This document shows, in pieces, positions 9,228 through 18,940 of a DNA stretch of 64,000 nt. A model generated the notes under the pieces. The model was not told the DNA's origin, searched no databases, and worked only from the letters and a program-made list of their open reading frames with translations. The stretch covers positions 1 to 64,000 of the forward strand of contig NZ_JACXAA010000002.1 in the NCBI RefSeq assembly GCF_014699035.1, given 5' to 3'. A program made the translations under genes and the position numbers. The stretch's first letter is position 1. Every line of letters begins with the position of its first letter. Source of the stretch: Spirosoma validum (lineage in GTDB: Bacteria > Bacteroidota > Bacteroidia > Cytophagales > Spirosomataceae).

Positions 9228-10307
9228 TTAATTATTCAGTGCGTTGTAAACCAGCAGTTGATTTTTGGAAATGACTTTTTCGCCGGGTTTGATACCCTGC
9301 CGGACGTACGCTACGTTGCCCAGCGATTTGAGCACATCCACCTCGCGGGTCTCGATGTCGGAGCGGTTTTTGAACACCATGACGTAGTGTTTGGAGCGAT
9401 CGAAAATGACGGAACCGGCTGGAACCGTAGCTAATTGGCCACCATCTTCGTAACGTAACGTAACGGTTGCGTGCATTTCCGGACGGAGTTTCATGCCCCG
9501 GTTGTTCAGCCGAATTCGAACGGTCATGGCTTTGGTATTCGGGTCCAGTACGGTATAAATCTTGTCGACTTTACCCTGGAAGATTTCATCGGGATAGCTG
9601 AGCGTCTGGATGCTGGCGTCCATGCCGACACGCACCCGCCGGATGTCGCTTTCGTTCACGTTGGCCAGCACCCAGACTTCGCTGATTTGTCCAATCGTGA
9701 ACAGATTGTCGGCGTTGTCGGAACGGAGTTGCATGTCGCGGTTAACGTTTTTCTCGATGACGTAGCCATCAATGGGCGCTTTCACCGTGTACATGGAGGC
9801 TTTGCCAATGCCATAAATCTTGAACACTTCTTTGATGCGGGTCGCTTCGGCCTGGGCTTTTTCAACTTCTTTCTGAGCGCCCACCACTTCACGCTGTGAG
9901 GTCAGTTTAGTCTCGAACAGATCCTGAGCGACGCGTAAGTTTTTCTCCGCTACTAGCAAATCCGACTGTGCCTGAATGCTCTGCCGCTCAAGGTCCGCTA
10001 CTTCGCCCGACCGAATAGACGCCAGACTTTGCCCTTTTCGGACGTAATCCCCAAGCTCGACATTGACGGCTTCGACGTTTCCACCCACCAGTGGAAACAC
10101 TTTGATGACCCGGTTTTCATCAGCCACGACTTTCCCAACCAGCGTTAGCTCGCTACGTACCGGTTGCGTCATAACGCTGTCGAGCTGAATCCGACGCATC
10201 ATCGTATCGGAGAGCATAAAGGCTTTTTCTTCTTCGTGCGCCGGTTTTGGTCCGCACGAGGAGAGTAAAGCAAGGCAACTAATTACTAAAACAAGGTTCG
10301 TTTTCAT
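9228..10307 (-). CDS. cusB/czcB: RND efflux periplasmic adaptor, CusB/CzcB family
   Basis: A 359-aa membrane-fusion lipoprotein. The signal peptide MKTNLVLVISCLALLSSCG ends in a lipobox (LLSSC), so it should be lipid-anchored. In order it shows a barrel/lipoyl half (VFPLVGGNVEAVNVELGDYVRKGQ), a coiled-coil hairpin (residues about 105-165, rich in Ala, Glu and Gln), the second lipoyl half (YTVKAPIDGYVIEKNV) and a beta-barrel (VWVLANVNESDIRRV). It bridges the pump and the outer-membrane channel. It lies between the TolC-like and pump genes in one leftward operon. Confidence 0.92.
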   Translation of the reverse strand: MKTNLVLVISCLALLSSCGPKPAHEEEKAFMLSDTMMRRIQLDSVMTQPVRSELTLVGKVVADENRVIKVFPLVGGNVEAVNVELGDYVRKGQSLASIRSGEVADLERQSIQAQSDLLVAEKNLRVAQDLFETKLTSQREVVGAQKEVEKAQAEATRIKEVFKIYGIGKASMYTVKAPIDGYVIEKNVNRDMQLRSDNADNLFTIGQISEVWVLANVNESDIRRVRVGMDASIQTLSYPDEIFQGKVDKIYTVLDPNTKAMTVRIRLNNRGMKLRPEMHATVTLRYEDGGQLATVPAGSVIFDRSKHYVMVFKNRSDIETREVDVLKSLGNVAYVRQGIKPGEKVISKNQLLVYNALNN

Positions 10308-10396
10308 CGCAGTGCCGGACGTATCAGCCAGCTTGGTAAGTGTTAATGAATCAGGTAGTTTGCTTGCCAGAGAAGGCGATCCGGCCGTAAATTGTA

Positions 10397-11665
10397 TTAT
10401 CGGAACAGGTCTTCGCCGATTAAGTAATTCAATTCTTCGTAGGCGCTAACACGGTCGGCTTTCAGGCGATTGAGCTGGCTGATACTTTCGTTGTAGGCTT
10501 CGATGAGATCGACAAATTCCAGCAACGAAATATTTCCCTTCTGAAAGCTGGTGACGACTCCCCGATTCAACTGATCGAACTGATCGGTAAACTGCTGCTC
10601 GACCGACTGTACGCGCTGTTCAACTTCCCGGACTTTCTGCAGCGACGTAGCGACTTCGTTGTTTACCTGAATGGCTTTTTGCCGCTGCAATTGGCTCTGA
10701 TAGCTAATTTGACTTCGAGCCGCCCGAATGGCACCCTGATTGCGGTTGAACAGGGGAAGGTCAGCTGAAACGGATAAGCCAACGTAATTCTGGACGTAGC
10801 TCCCGGCCTGGTCGTACGTACCACCAACACGCAGGTCGGGCACGGCTAACGCGCGCTGAAGCGTATAATTCAGTTCCGCTTGTCTGGTGAGGGATTCGGT
10901 GGCTTTCAGGTCGGGTCGATTGCGTAACGCCCTCTGCTGAAGCGTATCTTCTGACTGGGCAGGTAAGTGATAGCGGGTCAGGGCCTCATTACGAACGATT
11001 GGTTTAACCGGTTGATCGATGGATAACAAGGTGCGTAGTGCCCGCTGGTCATCGGCCAGCTGAAACAGAATGGCCGTACGGTCATTACTCAATTGAAAGA
11101 GCAGTGCTTTCAGTCGAAGTAGCTCACGGAGCGATACGTTGTTGCGATTATACTGAATCTCGTAGGCCGAAACGGTGGTCTGGAGCGTAGCAATCTGCTG
11201 ATCGAAGCGTGCCAGTGTCTGTTGTTGAAAGTAAATGGAATAGAACCGGCTTCGCAGGTCAAAGCGAAGACCACGGAGTAGATCCAGTAATTCAAATTGG
11301 GTTAGTTGGGCCGCTTCCGATGCCAGCGCGATCCGTTTATTACGTTTACCCGCCGTGTAGAGTAATTGCTGAATCGAAACGATTTTCTGTCCCTGACCAC
11401 CAATATCCAGCACGCGTCGGGACTCATTGTTATAGGCGCTCAGCTCCAGACTAACCGTCGGATTATCATACAGGTTGGCCTGCAAAATCTGCGCCTGGCT
11501 CGCATCAACACGGAATCGTTCCGCTAACAGGAGCAGGTTATTTTTCACAAACAGGCTATCGGCCTGTCGAAGGGTTAAGCGAAGCGAATCCTGACCAGCA
11601 GGATTCTGTGCATAAACAGAGTGGGTAGTCAGAAAGAAAAAGAACAGACAAATAATCAGCCGCAT
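10397..11665 (-). CDS. TolC-family outer membrane efflux protein (CzcC/CusC-like)
   Basis: A 422-aa outer-membrane channel component, first gene of the leftward metal-efflux operon. A signal peptide (MRLIICLFFFFLTTHSVYA, then QNPAGQ) is followed by two repeats of the OEP domain: long heptad-like helices such as ANLYDNPTVSLELSAYNN and SKADLPLFNRNQGAIRAA-type strands (here SVSADLPLFNRNQGAIRAAR). The Pro-Leu-Phe-Asn-Arg-Asn motif is typical of CzcC-like members. The length is normal. The gap to the adaptor is 89 bp. Confidence 0.9.
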   Translation of the reverse strand: MRLIICLFFFFLTTHSVYAQNPAGQDSLRLTLRQADSLFVKNNLLLLAERFRVDASQAQILQANLYDNPTVSLELSAYNNESRRVLDIGGQGQKIVSIQQLLYTAGKRNKRIALASEAAQLTQFELLDLLRGLRFDLRSRFYSIYFQQQTLARFDQQIATLQTTVSAYEIQYNRNNVSLRELLRLKALLFQLSNDRTAILFQLADDQRALRTLLSIDQPVKPIVRNEALTRYHLPAQSEDTLQQRALRNRPDLKATESLTRQAELNYTLQRALAVPDLRVGGTYDQAGSYVQNYVGLSVSADLPLFNRNQGAIRAARSQISYQSQLQRQKAIQVNNEVATSLQKVREVEQRVQSVEQQFTDQFDQLNRGVVTSFQKGNISLLEFVDLIEAYNESISQLNRLKADRVSAYEELNYLIGEDLFR

Positions 11666-11769
11666 GGATAACAGAGTATACAGCTACAAATGTCCGTTAC
11701 GTACGTTACAGCAGGCTTAAAGTAAACTTAGGGGAGCCTTAGAAAAAGATTAGAAAAAAATTAGAAGCG

Positions 11770-12606
11770 TTACGGTTTTTTGCCATTCCCTAGCCACAAC
11801 AAACTATTGATAATGAGCTTATTTTGAGTCTCGTTATCGAACGTAAAGGATAGTTCTCTGTTCGTTTTGTTCTCATAATCAATGTCGTTGTGGCCCATGT
11901 TGAGGTACAGCATTTTGTACTTCTTATTGGTCCAGACGACCGGATAATAACCGCTATGCCAGATCTCGTGGGGTTTCGGACCCGTACCGAGTGGAAAGCT
12001 GGTTGAGTCTATGGACAGAAGAATGTCGATGTTCGGGTTGGTCCGTAAGTCCTTTTCCCAGCGATACCATTCGTTCGGCGACGATTTGACGATTTGGGGT
12101 AACTGTTTTGTTGCTGGATGCTTACGATCTTCTACCCGCAACATGGCGGATGTCGGTCGCCACGTGTTGCTCTTGTATTGACCTGAGCCGAGGAATTCAT
12201 TATGATACCAGTCCCAGTTTTGCGGGTAAGCCGAGGGTGTGAGTGCAAAAGCCGCAAAGTGAAAGCCCATCCAGGCGCCACCGGTTTCCATGTAGTTCCG
12301 GAATGCTTCCCGTTGAGCAGGCGCTTCGGGGCGGGTGTCTAAAAAAAGTACGACCTGATACTTCGACAGAAACGTAGTGTTCAGGTTGTTCCAGTTGGAT
12401 GTCGTATCGTAGGTAAAATGATACGTAGCGGCCATCTTCGGAAACCATCGATTTGCCTCCTGAACAAAGCTGATGTGCGCCTTATCGTTTTTTGCCGTAT
12501 AGAAGGCAATCACGTTGATGTGGGGAGTCTGGGCTTTGAGGCTGAATGCCAGGCAAAGTAGACAGAACGTGAGAAGTTGACCTGGTTTTGACTTAAAAAG
12601 AGACAT
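11770..12606 (-). CDS. ThuA-domain secreted protein
   Basis: About 278 aa. The start MSLFKSKPGQLL at 12606 gives a regular signal peptide ending at LKAQTP; an in-frame ATG three codons earlier (12615) is possible. The body is a ThuA/class I glutamine-amidotransferase-like fold: VIAFYTAKNDKAH, VVLFLDTRPEAP, GGAWMGFHFAAFAL and HSGYYPVVWTNKKYKMLYLNMGHND. In Bacteroidota this family is exported and common near sugar metabolism genes, but its reaction is not established. It is monocistronic or follows the protease gene with a hairpin in between. Confidence 0.88.
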   Translation of the reverse strand: MSLFKSKPGQLLTFCLLCLAFSLKAQTPHINVIAFYTAKNDKAHISFVQEANRWFPKMAATYHFTYDTTSNWNNLNTTFLSKYQVVLFLDTRPEAPAQREAFRNYMETGGAWMGFHFAAFALTPSAYPQNWDWYHNEFLGSGQYKSNTWRPTSAMLRVEDRKHPATKQLPQIVKSSPNEWYRWEKDLRTNPNIDILLSIDSTSFPLGTGPKPHEIWHSGYYPVVWTNKKYKMLYLNMGHNDIDYENKTNRELSFTFDNETQNKLIINSLLWLGNGKKP

Positions 12607-12617
12607 GCCTACCATTT

Positions 12618-12639
12618 GCGCCGGGTATGAACCCGGCGC
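12618..12639. terminator. Small GC-rich hairpin, possible terminator
   Basis: A 9-bp stem (12618-12626 with 12631-12639), loop ATGA. It lies after the leftward protease gene and just before the ThuA start codon. The flanking T-run is weak on either strand, so function is uncertain. Confidence 0.4.
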
Positions 12640-12772
12640 TTTATTATCTACGAGTTATCGTTAACGGCCATACCGCTTTGCCGGTGTACCTTTCGCTGGT
12701 AAGATAAAATGCATACTTAGTAAACTCCTACTTATGGTACAGGCTACTCACAGCGGTCCGACCAGGTTTATT

Positions 12773-15700
12773 TTACTGCTGGAAATAGTCGATCTTGTCG
12801 GCGTCGACGTTGTTGTTGACCCGAACCTCACCGCCACTAGTTCCTAAAATCACAGAACTTAACGTAACGATGCCTGTAGAAGAACCCGCCGTGAGCACCC
12901 CCGTCAGGCCAAAGGAAAGCTTGTCGCCAGCCGAGACGGGTGTAGTGGAGGTGAAAATATAATAGTTGGGGTTAGAGTTACTCTCAAAGGTCCAGCTACT
13001 GTTTTGCACCGATCGGTTGTTAACGGATGTGGCTGTTGGAGGGTAGCTCAGAGTCATCCGGGAATCTTTGGTAAGCCGGACAGTGATGAGCCCACTGGTG
13101 GCTGTTCCCAGGATTTCCACTACGTCGACCACCACCGTGACATCATTGGTGCCATAGAGTGTCGTGGGTCGGAAGTAAATAAGCGGGATAAGATCAGGTA
13201 CGGGGATAACGGTGACCGTTACGCTGGCAACGCTCGAACACCCCCCCGTCGTACCGGTAACCGAGTAGGCGGTGGTACTCGTGGGGGCGGCTACAATACT
13301 AGCTGTACTGACTCCCGTTGACCAGATAAACGACGTAGCGCCTGAAGCGGTCAGCGTTGTGCTGGTTCCCTGGCTGATGGTCAGGCTAGGCGTGGCTGCA
13401 ATGGTAACCCCCTGAAATTCATAGGCGCCAATATCGATACGTCCATTGTTGACAAACCGGGGAGCACCAGCCAGGTCGGTGATGCCGACCGTTGCGGATG
13501 TGGTAGTGGGGTCGCCAGCGTTGATGGCCGGGGAGCAGGCGGTGAGTCTCAGGTCTCCGGGGGTTGTTTGGCTAACGGCTGGCTGGCTGACAAATTTTGG
13601 ATCGACGTTCAGGTTATTTGCCCCTGCGCCAGACCAGCCACCCTGAACGATGCTATACGTAATCGTCGGGTTGCTGGCGGCTAGTGTGGCGGATGCTGGC
13701 GCGTTAATTACCTCCGTGCTGTTGCCCCATAGAATAGTATTTTTTATGGCAGGCGCCGAACCATTCGAATTGTAGAGGCTACCACCCGCTGTTGTGGCGC
13801 GATTGCCGGAAAACGAACTGTTTGTCAACGTAGGGCTTGATCCGTTGAAATTAGCCACCCCACCCCCATAGCTGCCGGTGTTTCCCTGAAAAGAGCAGTT
13901 TGTCAACGTAGGGGATGAAAAATCATTGTCTACACCAGCTCCGGCAATAAGTATAGTAGCGTTATTACCCACAAACGAACAGTTCAGTAGGGTAGGATTC
14001 GACGACTGATTCTCCATGCCACCCCCGTAATAAGCCCCATTTTTCTCAAACGAACAATTCCTGATCGTAGGGCCTGAACTATAATTGAACATGCCGCCAC
14101 CGAAACTACGCGGAAACGAAAGATCAGTACCTGTGATAAAATTGGCGTACCCGTTCTGAATCGTGAATCCGTCCAGAACGGCCGTGCTGGTGATAGACGT
14201 ACCGGAGGGGGGCACGTTTAAAACGACATTGTAGACGTTATTTGTAGCAACATTATCCTGCTGAATATCGCCACTGAGCGTGGTGAGATTGGTGCCAAAA
14301 TTTCGTTGCGATACGTCATAACCCGGCGCTTCATTGCCGGCAAATCCACCATAGATGGCCAGGTTATTCTTCAGACTAAACGACTTGGTGCGTATGTCCA
14401 GGGGTGAGGCATTACCCAGTTCGTCAGCAGTTGGATAATACGTACCTTTTGCTACCCAGATTTGGGTAATCTGGCTACAGCGATTAGCCGACGCAAGGGC
14501 CGCTTGTAGTGACGTAAAGGCATTTTGCCAGGAAAAGCCGTTGTTGACACCCGTAGCGCTGGCATTGACATATAACCTCGTATTACCAGCCGAGCAGCAA
14601 ACATCGCTTTCATCAATTTGTCCGTCGCAGTTGTTGTCTTTATTGTCGCAAATTTCGACCGCTCCCGGATGAATAGCTGGATCGTTGTCGTTACAGTCGC
14701 CACCACAGACGGTGACGCCATCATGATCGTTATCGACGTCATTGGCGGGATTATACAGCGTTGCAATGAGGTCGGGGTTGCCATCCGGGTCACCCGTGAC
14801 TCTCGATGTTGCACAAATAGTCCCCAATAGCAATAAACCCGCTACGTGAGGAGCCGCCATTGAGGTGCCACTCAGATAAGAATACCCTCCGTTCAGCCAG
14901 CAGGAAGCCACATTGACGCCGGGAGCACTGTAATCGATGGGGCCGTTGCCGAAGTTGGAAAAGCTGGCCAGTTTATCGTTAATGTCCATGGCCGATACGG
15001 TAAAGATGTTAGGGCCATTGATCCGGGCGGGGCTAACGAAGTTCGCATTCTTTGCCTCATTGCCGGCCGCAACAACAACTCTACATACCGCTGACAGGTT
15101 GGCAGCCGCGTCTTCATCGGCCTGACTTGGATCACCGCCCAGGCTCATGTTGACCACATCGCCACTGGCAGCGTGGGCTGCTACGTAGTTCACCCCGGCC
15201 AATACGATAGAATTTGTGGTCGAACCCTGGTCCGAAAAAACTCGCACAGCTACGACCTCGGCCCCCGCTGCTACCCCAATCACGCCAATTCCGTTGTCTT
15301 TGGCTGCTATCGTACCCGCTACGTGCGTACCGTGGCCGTTACCGTCGGCCGGACTGTTACCAATAAAATAAGTAGAGAGAGTTGTGTTTACGTTCAGGTC
15401 GGGATGCGTGAGGTCAATGCCCGAATCAATAATCCATGCCCGCTTACCTACGCCCGACAACCCACCCCCAACTCGGGTAACCCCCCAGGGCTTGCATTGC
15501 GAATTAGGGTCAACTGCCTGTTCAAGAATAGCCGTTACGGTACCATTGGTTAACCGCGTTTTCAGGGCGTTTCCGTCACTTAAACTAATCGACATGACCG
15601 GGATGGTCACCAGATTCGCACTGGTACCGGCGGCCATACCGGGCGCAGTTCCAGCAACGTTGTTCACAATGATAACCCCTATGGCACCAGCCAACTGTGC

Positions 15701-16336
15701 CGCATAGGCTTTTGAACTATAATCGCAGATGCCCCGGTCGATCAGTGCAATCTTGCCTGCAATGTTATTCTGGATATTGCCACAACCATCGGTTACAGGG
15801 GCCGTACCATCATTCACCAGGATCACCTCGCCGGATGCCGTAGCCGTCGATCCGAAGCTAGCCAGGCCAATTGCGTAATTGGTCACGCCGTTGATTGTAA
15901 CCGAAGGACCATAACAAGTGCCCGCCAATGGACGAAGCTGAGGAGTGCTTTGTTCAGAAAGAAAAACGGGTCGATCAGGTACGATATAAGCTATCTGGTC
16001 ATCCTGGCGAAGCTGGTCGACTTCGGCTCCCGTCAGACCACCTACTGAGAAGCCTTGTAGAGCCGTATCGTACACCTGAAGCACTTGCCTGTCTGATAGT
16101 CTGTTACGTAGTAAGGTAGCTGTGGCTACTTCCCGCATCAGTTGCTGGCGCTGTTGATAAGACTGGATGGCCTTAACGCTTGCGTTTGGTTTGTATACGA
16201 TAATATACTGTCCGGAAATGGTTTGGCTGGATTTGTTCTGAGCCTGGCTGTTGAACGATAAAATGCTTATGAGCAGGCATGTAACTAGTAACGTAAATCG
16301 AGTTGAAACCGAAAGAAAAGCGTACAGATCCGTCAT
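12773..16336 (-). CDS. Secreted subtilisin-like protease with PA, MopE-like and beta-helix regions
   Basis: About 1187 aa from the preferred ATG at 16336, which starts at the signal peptide (MTDLYAFLSVSTRF, cleavage near SQAQ) and lies 20 nt after a TATCTTTA promoter element; the frame stays open to 16393. In order: I9 propeptide (about 40-125), PA insert (about 140-270), and an S8 catalytic domain with Asp304 (AWIIDSG), His335 (HGTHVAG) and Ser492 (SGTSMAAPHVAG). Next is a Cys/Asp-rich MopE-type metal-binding motif (GGDCNDNDPAIHPGA, DNKDNNCDGQID), a parallel beta-helix ending in DIGAYEFQ (choice-of-anchor Q-like), and Ig-like repeats. No clear T9SS sorting domain is seen at the end (DADKIDYFQQ). 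Likely extracellular; the substrate is unknown. Confidence 0.9.
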   Translation of the reverse strand: MTDLYAFLSVSTRFTLLVTCLLISILSFNSQAQNKSSQTISGQYIIVYKPNASVKAIQSYQQRQQLMREVATATLLRNRLSDRQVLQVYDTALQGFSVGGLTGAEVDQLRQDDQIAYIVPDRPVFLSEQSTPQLRPLAGTCYGPSVTINGVTNYAIGLASFGSTATASGEVILVNDGTAPVTDGCGNIQNNIAGKIALIDRGICDYSSKAYAAQLAGAIGVIIVNNVAGTAPGMAAGTSANLVTIPVMSISLSDGNALKTRLTNGTVTAILEQAVDPNSQCKPWGVTRVGGGLSGVGKRAWIIDSGIDLTHPDLNVNTTLSTYFIGNSPADGNGHGTHVAGTIAAKDNGIGVIGVAAGAEVVAVRVFSDQGSTTNSIVLAGVNYVAAHAASGDVVNMSLGGDPSQADEDAAANLSAVCRVVVAAGNEAKNANFVSPARINGPNIFTVSAMDINDKLASFSNFGNGPIDYSAPGVNVASCWLNGGYSYLSGTSMAAPHVAGLLLLGTICATSRVTGDPDGNPDLIATLYNPANDVDNDHDGVTVCGGDCNDNDPAIHPGAVEICDNKDNNCDGQIDESDVCCSAGNTRLYVNASATGVNNGFSWQNAFTSLQAALASANRCSQITQIWVAKGTYYPTADELGNASPLDIRTKSFSLKNNLAIYGGFAGNEAPGYDVSQRNFGTNLTTLSGDIQQDNVATNNVYNVVLNVPPSGTSITSTAVLDGFTIQNGYANFITGTDLSFPRSFGGGMFNYSSGPTIRNCSFEKNGAYYGGGMENQSSNPTLLNCSFVGNNATILIAGAGVDNDFSSPTLTNCSFQGNTGSYGGGVANFNGSSPTLTNSSFSGNRATTAGGSLYNSNGSAPAIKNTILWGNSTEVINAPASATLAASNPTITYSIVQGGWSGAGANNLNVDPKFVSQPAVSQTTPGDLRLTACSPAINAGDPTTTSATVGITDLAGAPRFVNNGRIDIGAYEFQGVTIAATPSLTISQGTSTTLTASGATSFIWSTGVSTASIVAAPTSTTAYSVTGTTGGCSSVASVTVTVIPVPDLIPLIYFRPTTLYGTNDVTVVVDVVEILGTATSGLITVRLTKDSRMTLSYPPTATSVNNRSVQNSSWTFESNSNPNYYIFTSTTPVSAGDKLSFGLTGVLTAGSSTGIVTLSSVILGTSGGEVRVNNNVDADKIDYFQQ

Positions 16337-16356
16337 GGTTAAAAGAGGGTTTTGCG

Positions 16357-16364
16357 TAAAGATA
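16357..16364 (-). promoter_or_regulatory. Possible -7 element of the subtilase gene
   Basis: TATCTTTA on the minus strand is one base from TAnnTTTG. It lies 20 nt before the ATG at 16336 and inside the open frame that extends to 16393, which argues for the downstream start. Confidence 0.35.
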
Positions 16365-16455
16365 GACGTAGCGCCCAAGTTTCGTTGAATCACGAATTGG
16401 TAGTAAATGAACGCTTACGTAGGTAGGGTTTCGCTATCCATTAAGCCAGGCAAAC

Positions 16456-17322
16456 TTAGTCGAGTTGTGCCATGCCTTTTACCTTTCGGTAGGGTGTTTT
16501 GAAAAAATCTCCGACTACCTGATTGAACGCGTCTTTGTAACGGATGAGGGTCGAGTGCCCGGAGTTGGGTAAAATCCACAGATACGACTGCGGAATGGCT
16601 TCAGCAATGGTCAGTGTATGCTTCGGTAGAATCACGTCATTATCCCCCCCAATGACCAGCGTAGGACACTTTACCTTTTTCAAATCCATCGTTGAGATGT
16701 GAGGATTGAAGATCATCAGATTGAGTAGCTTCTTCTGCGCTTTCACGGCTGGTAGTGGCGGAACCTTAGCCAGACTATCACTGGTGGAGACAATCCATTG
16801 AAAAAGGTCTGGCGCAACGGCTGTTGTATCAGGCCATAGGTTGGCCCCCGTAATGGCCAGTTTCTTTACTTTTTCGGGATGTCGCATCGCCAGCAACAAC
16901 CCATCGATGCCGCCGTCGCTCCAGCCAATAACGTAGCAGGAATCCACGCGAAGGCCATTCAGCAACGCATTCAGGTCGTCGGCCATCATTTCATACGTGA
17001 GCGAGTCACTGGTATCGGTTGATTTTCCCTGCGCTCGGCTATCAGCCAGGATCACTTTGTAGTTTTTGGCGAAATACGGAATCTGGTGTTTGAAGTCCTT
17101 GATGGAACCGCCATTACCGTGAATGATGAGCATCGGTTTACCCGCCCCATAGACCTCATAATACATTTTGAAACCCCTGATGTCGGCGTATTTCCCAACT
17201 TTTGTATTGTTTCCGTACATCGTGGTACCAGTCGACGTAACGGGTAGTGTCGATTGGGCAAAAGACGATAGCATCAGCAAAGACGCAATCAGCGAAAGGA
17301 CTGTTTTTTTTGATAGATTCAT
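16456..17322 (-). CDS. Secreted alpha/beta hydrolase
   Basis: A 288-aa hydrolase with a signal peptide (MNLSKKTVLSLIASLLMLSSFAQ, described as residues 1-23). The fold is clear: the oxyanion segment LIIHGNGGSIKD, the nucleophile elbow VIGWSDGG (Ser in G-W-S-D-G), the acid in VIGGDNDVILP and the catalytic His in PNSGHSTLI. This triad fits esterase, lactonase or related activities. The substrate cannot be named. It is expected in the periplasm. It lies 63 bp beyond the subtilase start region, same strand, so they may share a transcript. Confidence 0.88.
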   Translation of the reverse strand: MNLSKKTVLSLIASLLMLSSFAQSTLPVTSTGTTMYGNNTKVGKYADIRGFKMYYEVYGAGKPMLIIHGNGGSIKDFKHQIPYFAKNYKVILADSRAQGKSTDTSDSLTYEMMADDLNALLNGLRVDSCYVIGWSDGGIDGLLLAMRHPEKVKKLAITGANLWPDTTAVAPDLFQWIVSTSDSLAKVPPLPAVKAQKKLLNLMIFNPHISTMDLKKVKCPTLVIGGDNDVILPKHTLTIAEAIPQSYLWILPNSGHSTLIRYKDAFNQVVGDFFKTPYRKVKGMAQLD

Positions 17323-17560
17323 GATTGAGTTCTTGACCGTTCGTTTCAGGAAGATAGCTTATTTCATACAATGAACCTTATAGGCTTCCAGGATCAATTT
17401 CAATCAGCCAGATGAGTTCCAATAAGTCATTAAGTTAGAGGAAGGTATCTATTGGGATACGGTAAAACGAAGCAACTGTAGCGTCAGAAAATTAGCTTAT
17501 TGAAGGAGGGTATTTCTGGAAAGCGACTTCTCCGTTGGATGTGGGTATTACCTAAGTGGT
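17323..17560. other. Intergenic, no feature seen
   Basis: 238 bp between the hydrolase start and the histidine kinase stop. No gene, clear hairpin or promoter consensus was found. Confidence 0.4.
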
Positions 17561-18928
17561 TTACACATGTGGCAGCGAAATAATGAACGTACTGCCCTCG
17601 CCTAGCTTACTGTCGACAGTAAGCGTACCCTGATGGAGCTCGATGAGTTTGGCAGAAATGGATAGGCCAATGCCAAAACCCTCGAAACCTAGGGCGTTCT
17701 GGGCTCGGTAAAAGGGCTCGAAAATCCGTCGAACGTCGTCATCAGACATCCCGATACCCCGGTCCTGAATCGTAATCTGGCAGTGTCGTTCATTGGTGCT
17801 GATACGTACCTGTGCCGTGTGATCGGAAGAATACTTGCAGGCATTATCGAACAGATTCAGTAAGACTTGTTTTAGTAAATCTTCATTGCCTTTCACAACC
17901 GTTTCGGTCTCAGTATCAGGAATATTGGTGTAATCGACTTCGACCCGATACGTAGGTTTCGCCCCCGTCAGTTCGTCTTTCGCGACAAAAATAACATCGT
18001 CGATACGTATCGGCTGGAAGGAAACCTGATGGCTTGTTTCCATGGTACGAGCAAGTAGCAACAAACTGTTAGTCAGGTTAATAAGACGATCGGTATCAAC
18101 CATCAAATTTGCCAGTATTTCACTGTGTTCAGTAACGGTCAGGGGCCGACGAAGGCCCAGTTGAATCTCTGACTTTAGGGCGGCCAAGGGGGTTCGGAGT
18201 TCGTGCGATGCGTGCGAAACAAAGCTGCGCTGTTGCTCAAACGCTTGTTGCAGTCGCTGCAATACGTCATTGAAATTCATCGCCAGTCGCGCAATTTCGT
18301 CCTGACGATTGCCTTCATCCAGGCGTTGTTGAAGATTACGGGCTGTAATCGTGGATACCTGCTGATTGATCTGACTGATTGGGCGTAGTGACTGACCGGC
18401 AAAGAAAATACCCAGACCAATGGTAATACTCAACCCCGCCAGTAGGCCCCAGCCCAGGGTTAGCCGAAGGTTGTCTAATTTACTTTTCCCGAACTTATCG
18501 TAAGCTGATGCCAGCACCACTAAATCCTGCCCATTCTGCTGGTAAAGCAGTCCGATCAGCTCATTGGATCCGCTGAAAGTTTCCACATCTTTCTGTTGCC
18601 GAACCTCATCCAGCAAAGCGGTCTGGTAGTGAATAACCTGGTCGTCAACGCTGGAGTAGATCAGCCGATTCCTGGCGTCGAAGATCAGAACTTTCTCATC
18701 AATGAGGGCCGTGAGCGTGTTGCGGTCGATGATTTTGAGTAACTCCCGGTCTACTTCTTTAACCTCGATCAGAAAGCGAACCGTAGTACGTGCCTTGTTT
18801 TTCAATCGGTCATAAAACTCCTCCCGCCGATACGTTGCCGATACGAAGTAGATCAGGATCGAAAAAACAATCAGGATGGAAGCGACAATCAGCGAAAACT
18901 GAAGAGCAATGCGGTTACGAATAGTCAT
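17561..18928 (-). CDS. Sensor histidine kinase (HAMP-HisKA-HATPase)
   Basis: A 455-aa membrane kinase, partner of the response regulator just upstream. Two transmembrane segments (about 10-30 and 160-185) flank a periplasmic sensor region. A HAMP linker follows, then HisKA with the phospho-acceptor in SHASHELRTPLAAL, then the N box LFDNACKYSS, the G1 box DRGIGMSDDD, and GFGIGLSISAKL. The gene ends SLPHV. This is a classic OmpR-type sensor. The signal is unknown; the sensor part shows no recognised domain. The 98-bp gap to the regulator contains a long hairpin (18946-19023). Confidence 0.93.
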   Translation of the reverse strand: MTIRNRIALQFSLIVASILIVFSILIYFVSATYRREEFYDRLKNKARTTVRFLIEVKEVDRELLKIIDRNTLTALIDEKVLIFDARNRLIYSSVDDQVIHYQTALLDEVRQQKDVETFSGSNELIGLLYQQNGQDLVVLASAYDKFGKSKLDNLRLTLGWGLLAGLSITIGLGIFFAGQSLRPISQINQQVSTITARNLQQRLDEGNRQDEIARLAMNFNDVLQRLQQAFEQQRSFVSHASHELRTPLAALKSEIQLGLRRPLTVTEHSEILANLMVDTDRLINLTNSLLLLARTMETSHQVSFQPIRIDDVIFVAKDELTGAKPTYRVEVDYTNIPDTETETVVKGNEDLLKQVLLNLFDNACKYSSDHTAQVRISTNERHCQITIQDRGIGMSDDDVRRIFEPFYRAQNALGFEGFGIGLSISAKLIELHQGTLTVDSKLGEGSTFIISLPHV

Positions 18929-18940
18929 GAGCGTAGGGGA

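Noticed and set aside
14452..14814. Alternative frame of 120 codons within the subtilase gene
   Set aside because: It lies in an alternative frame of the S8 domain and MopE region, has low-complexity composition and no known motif.
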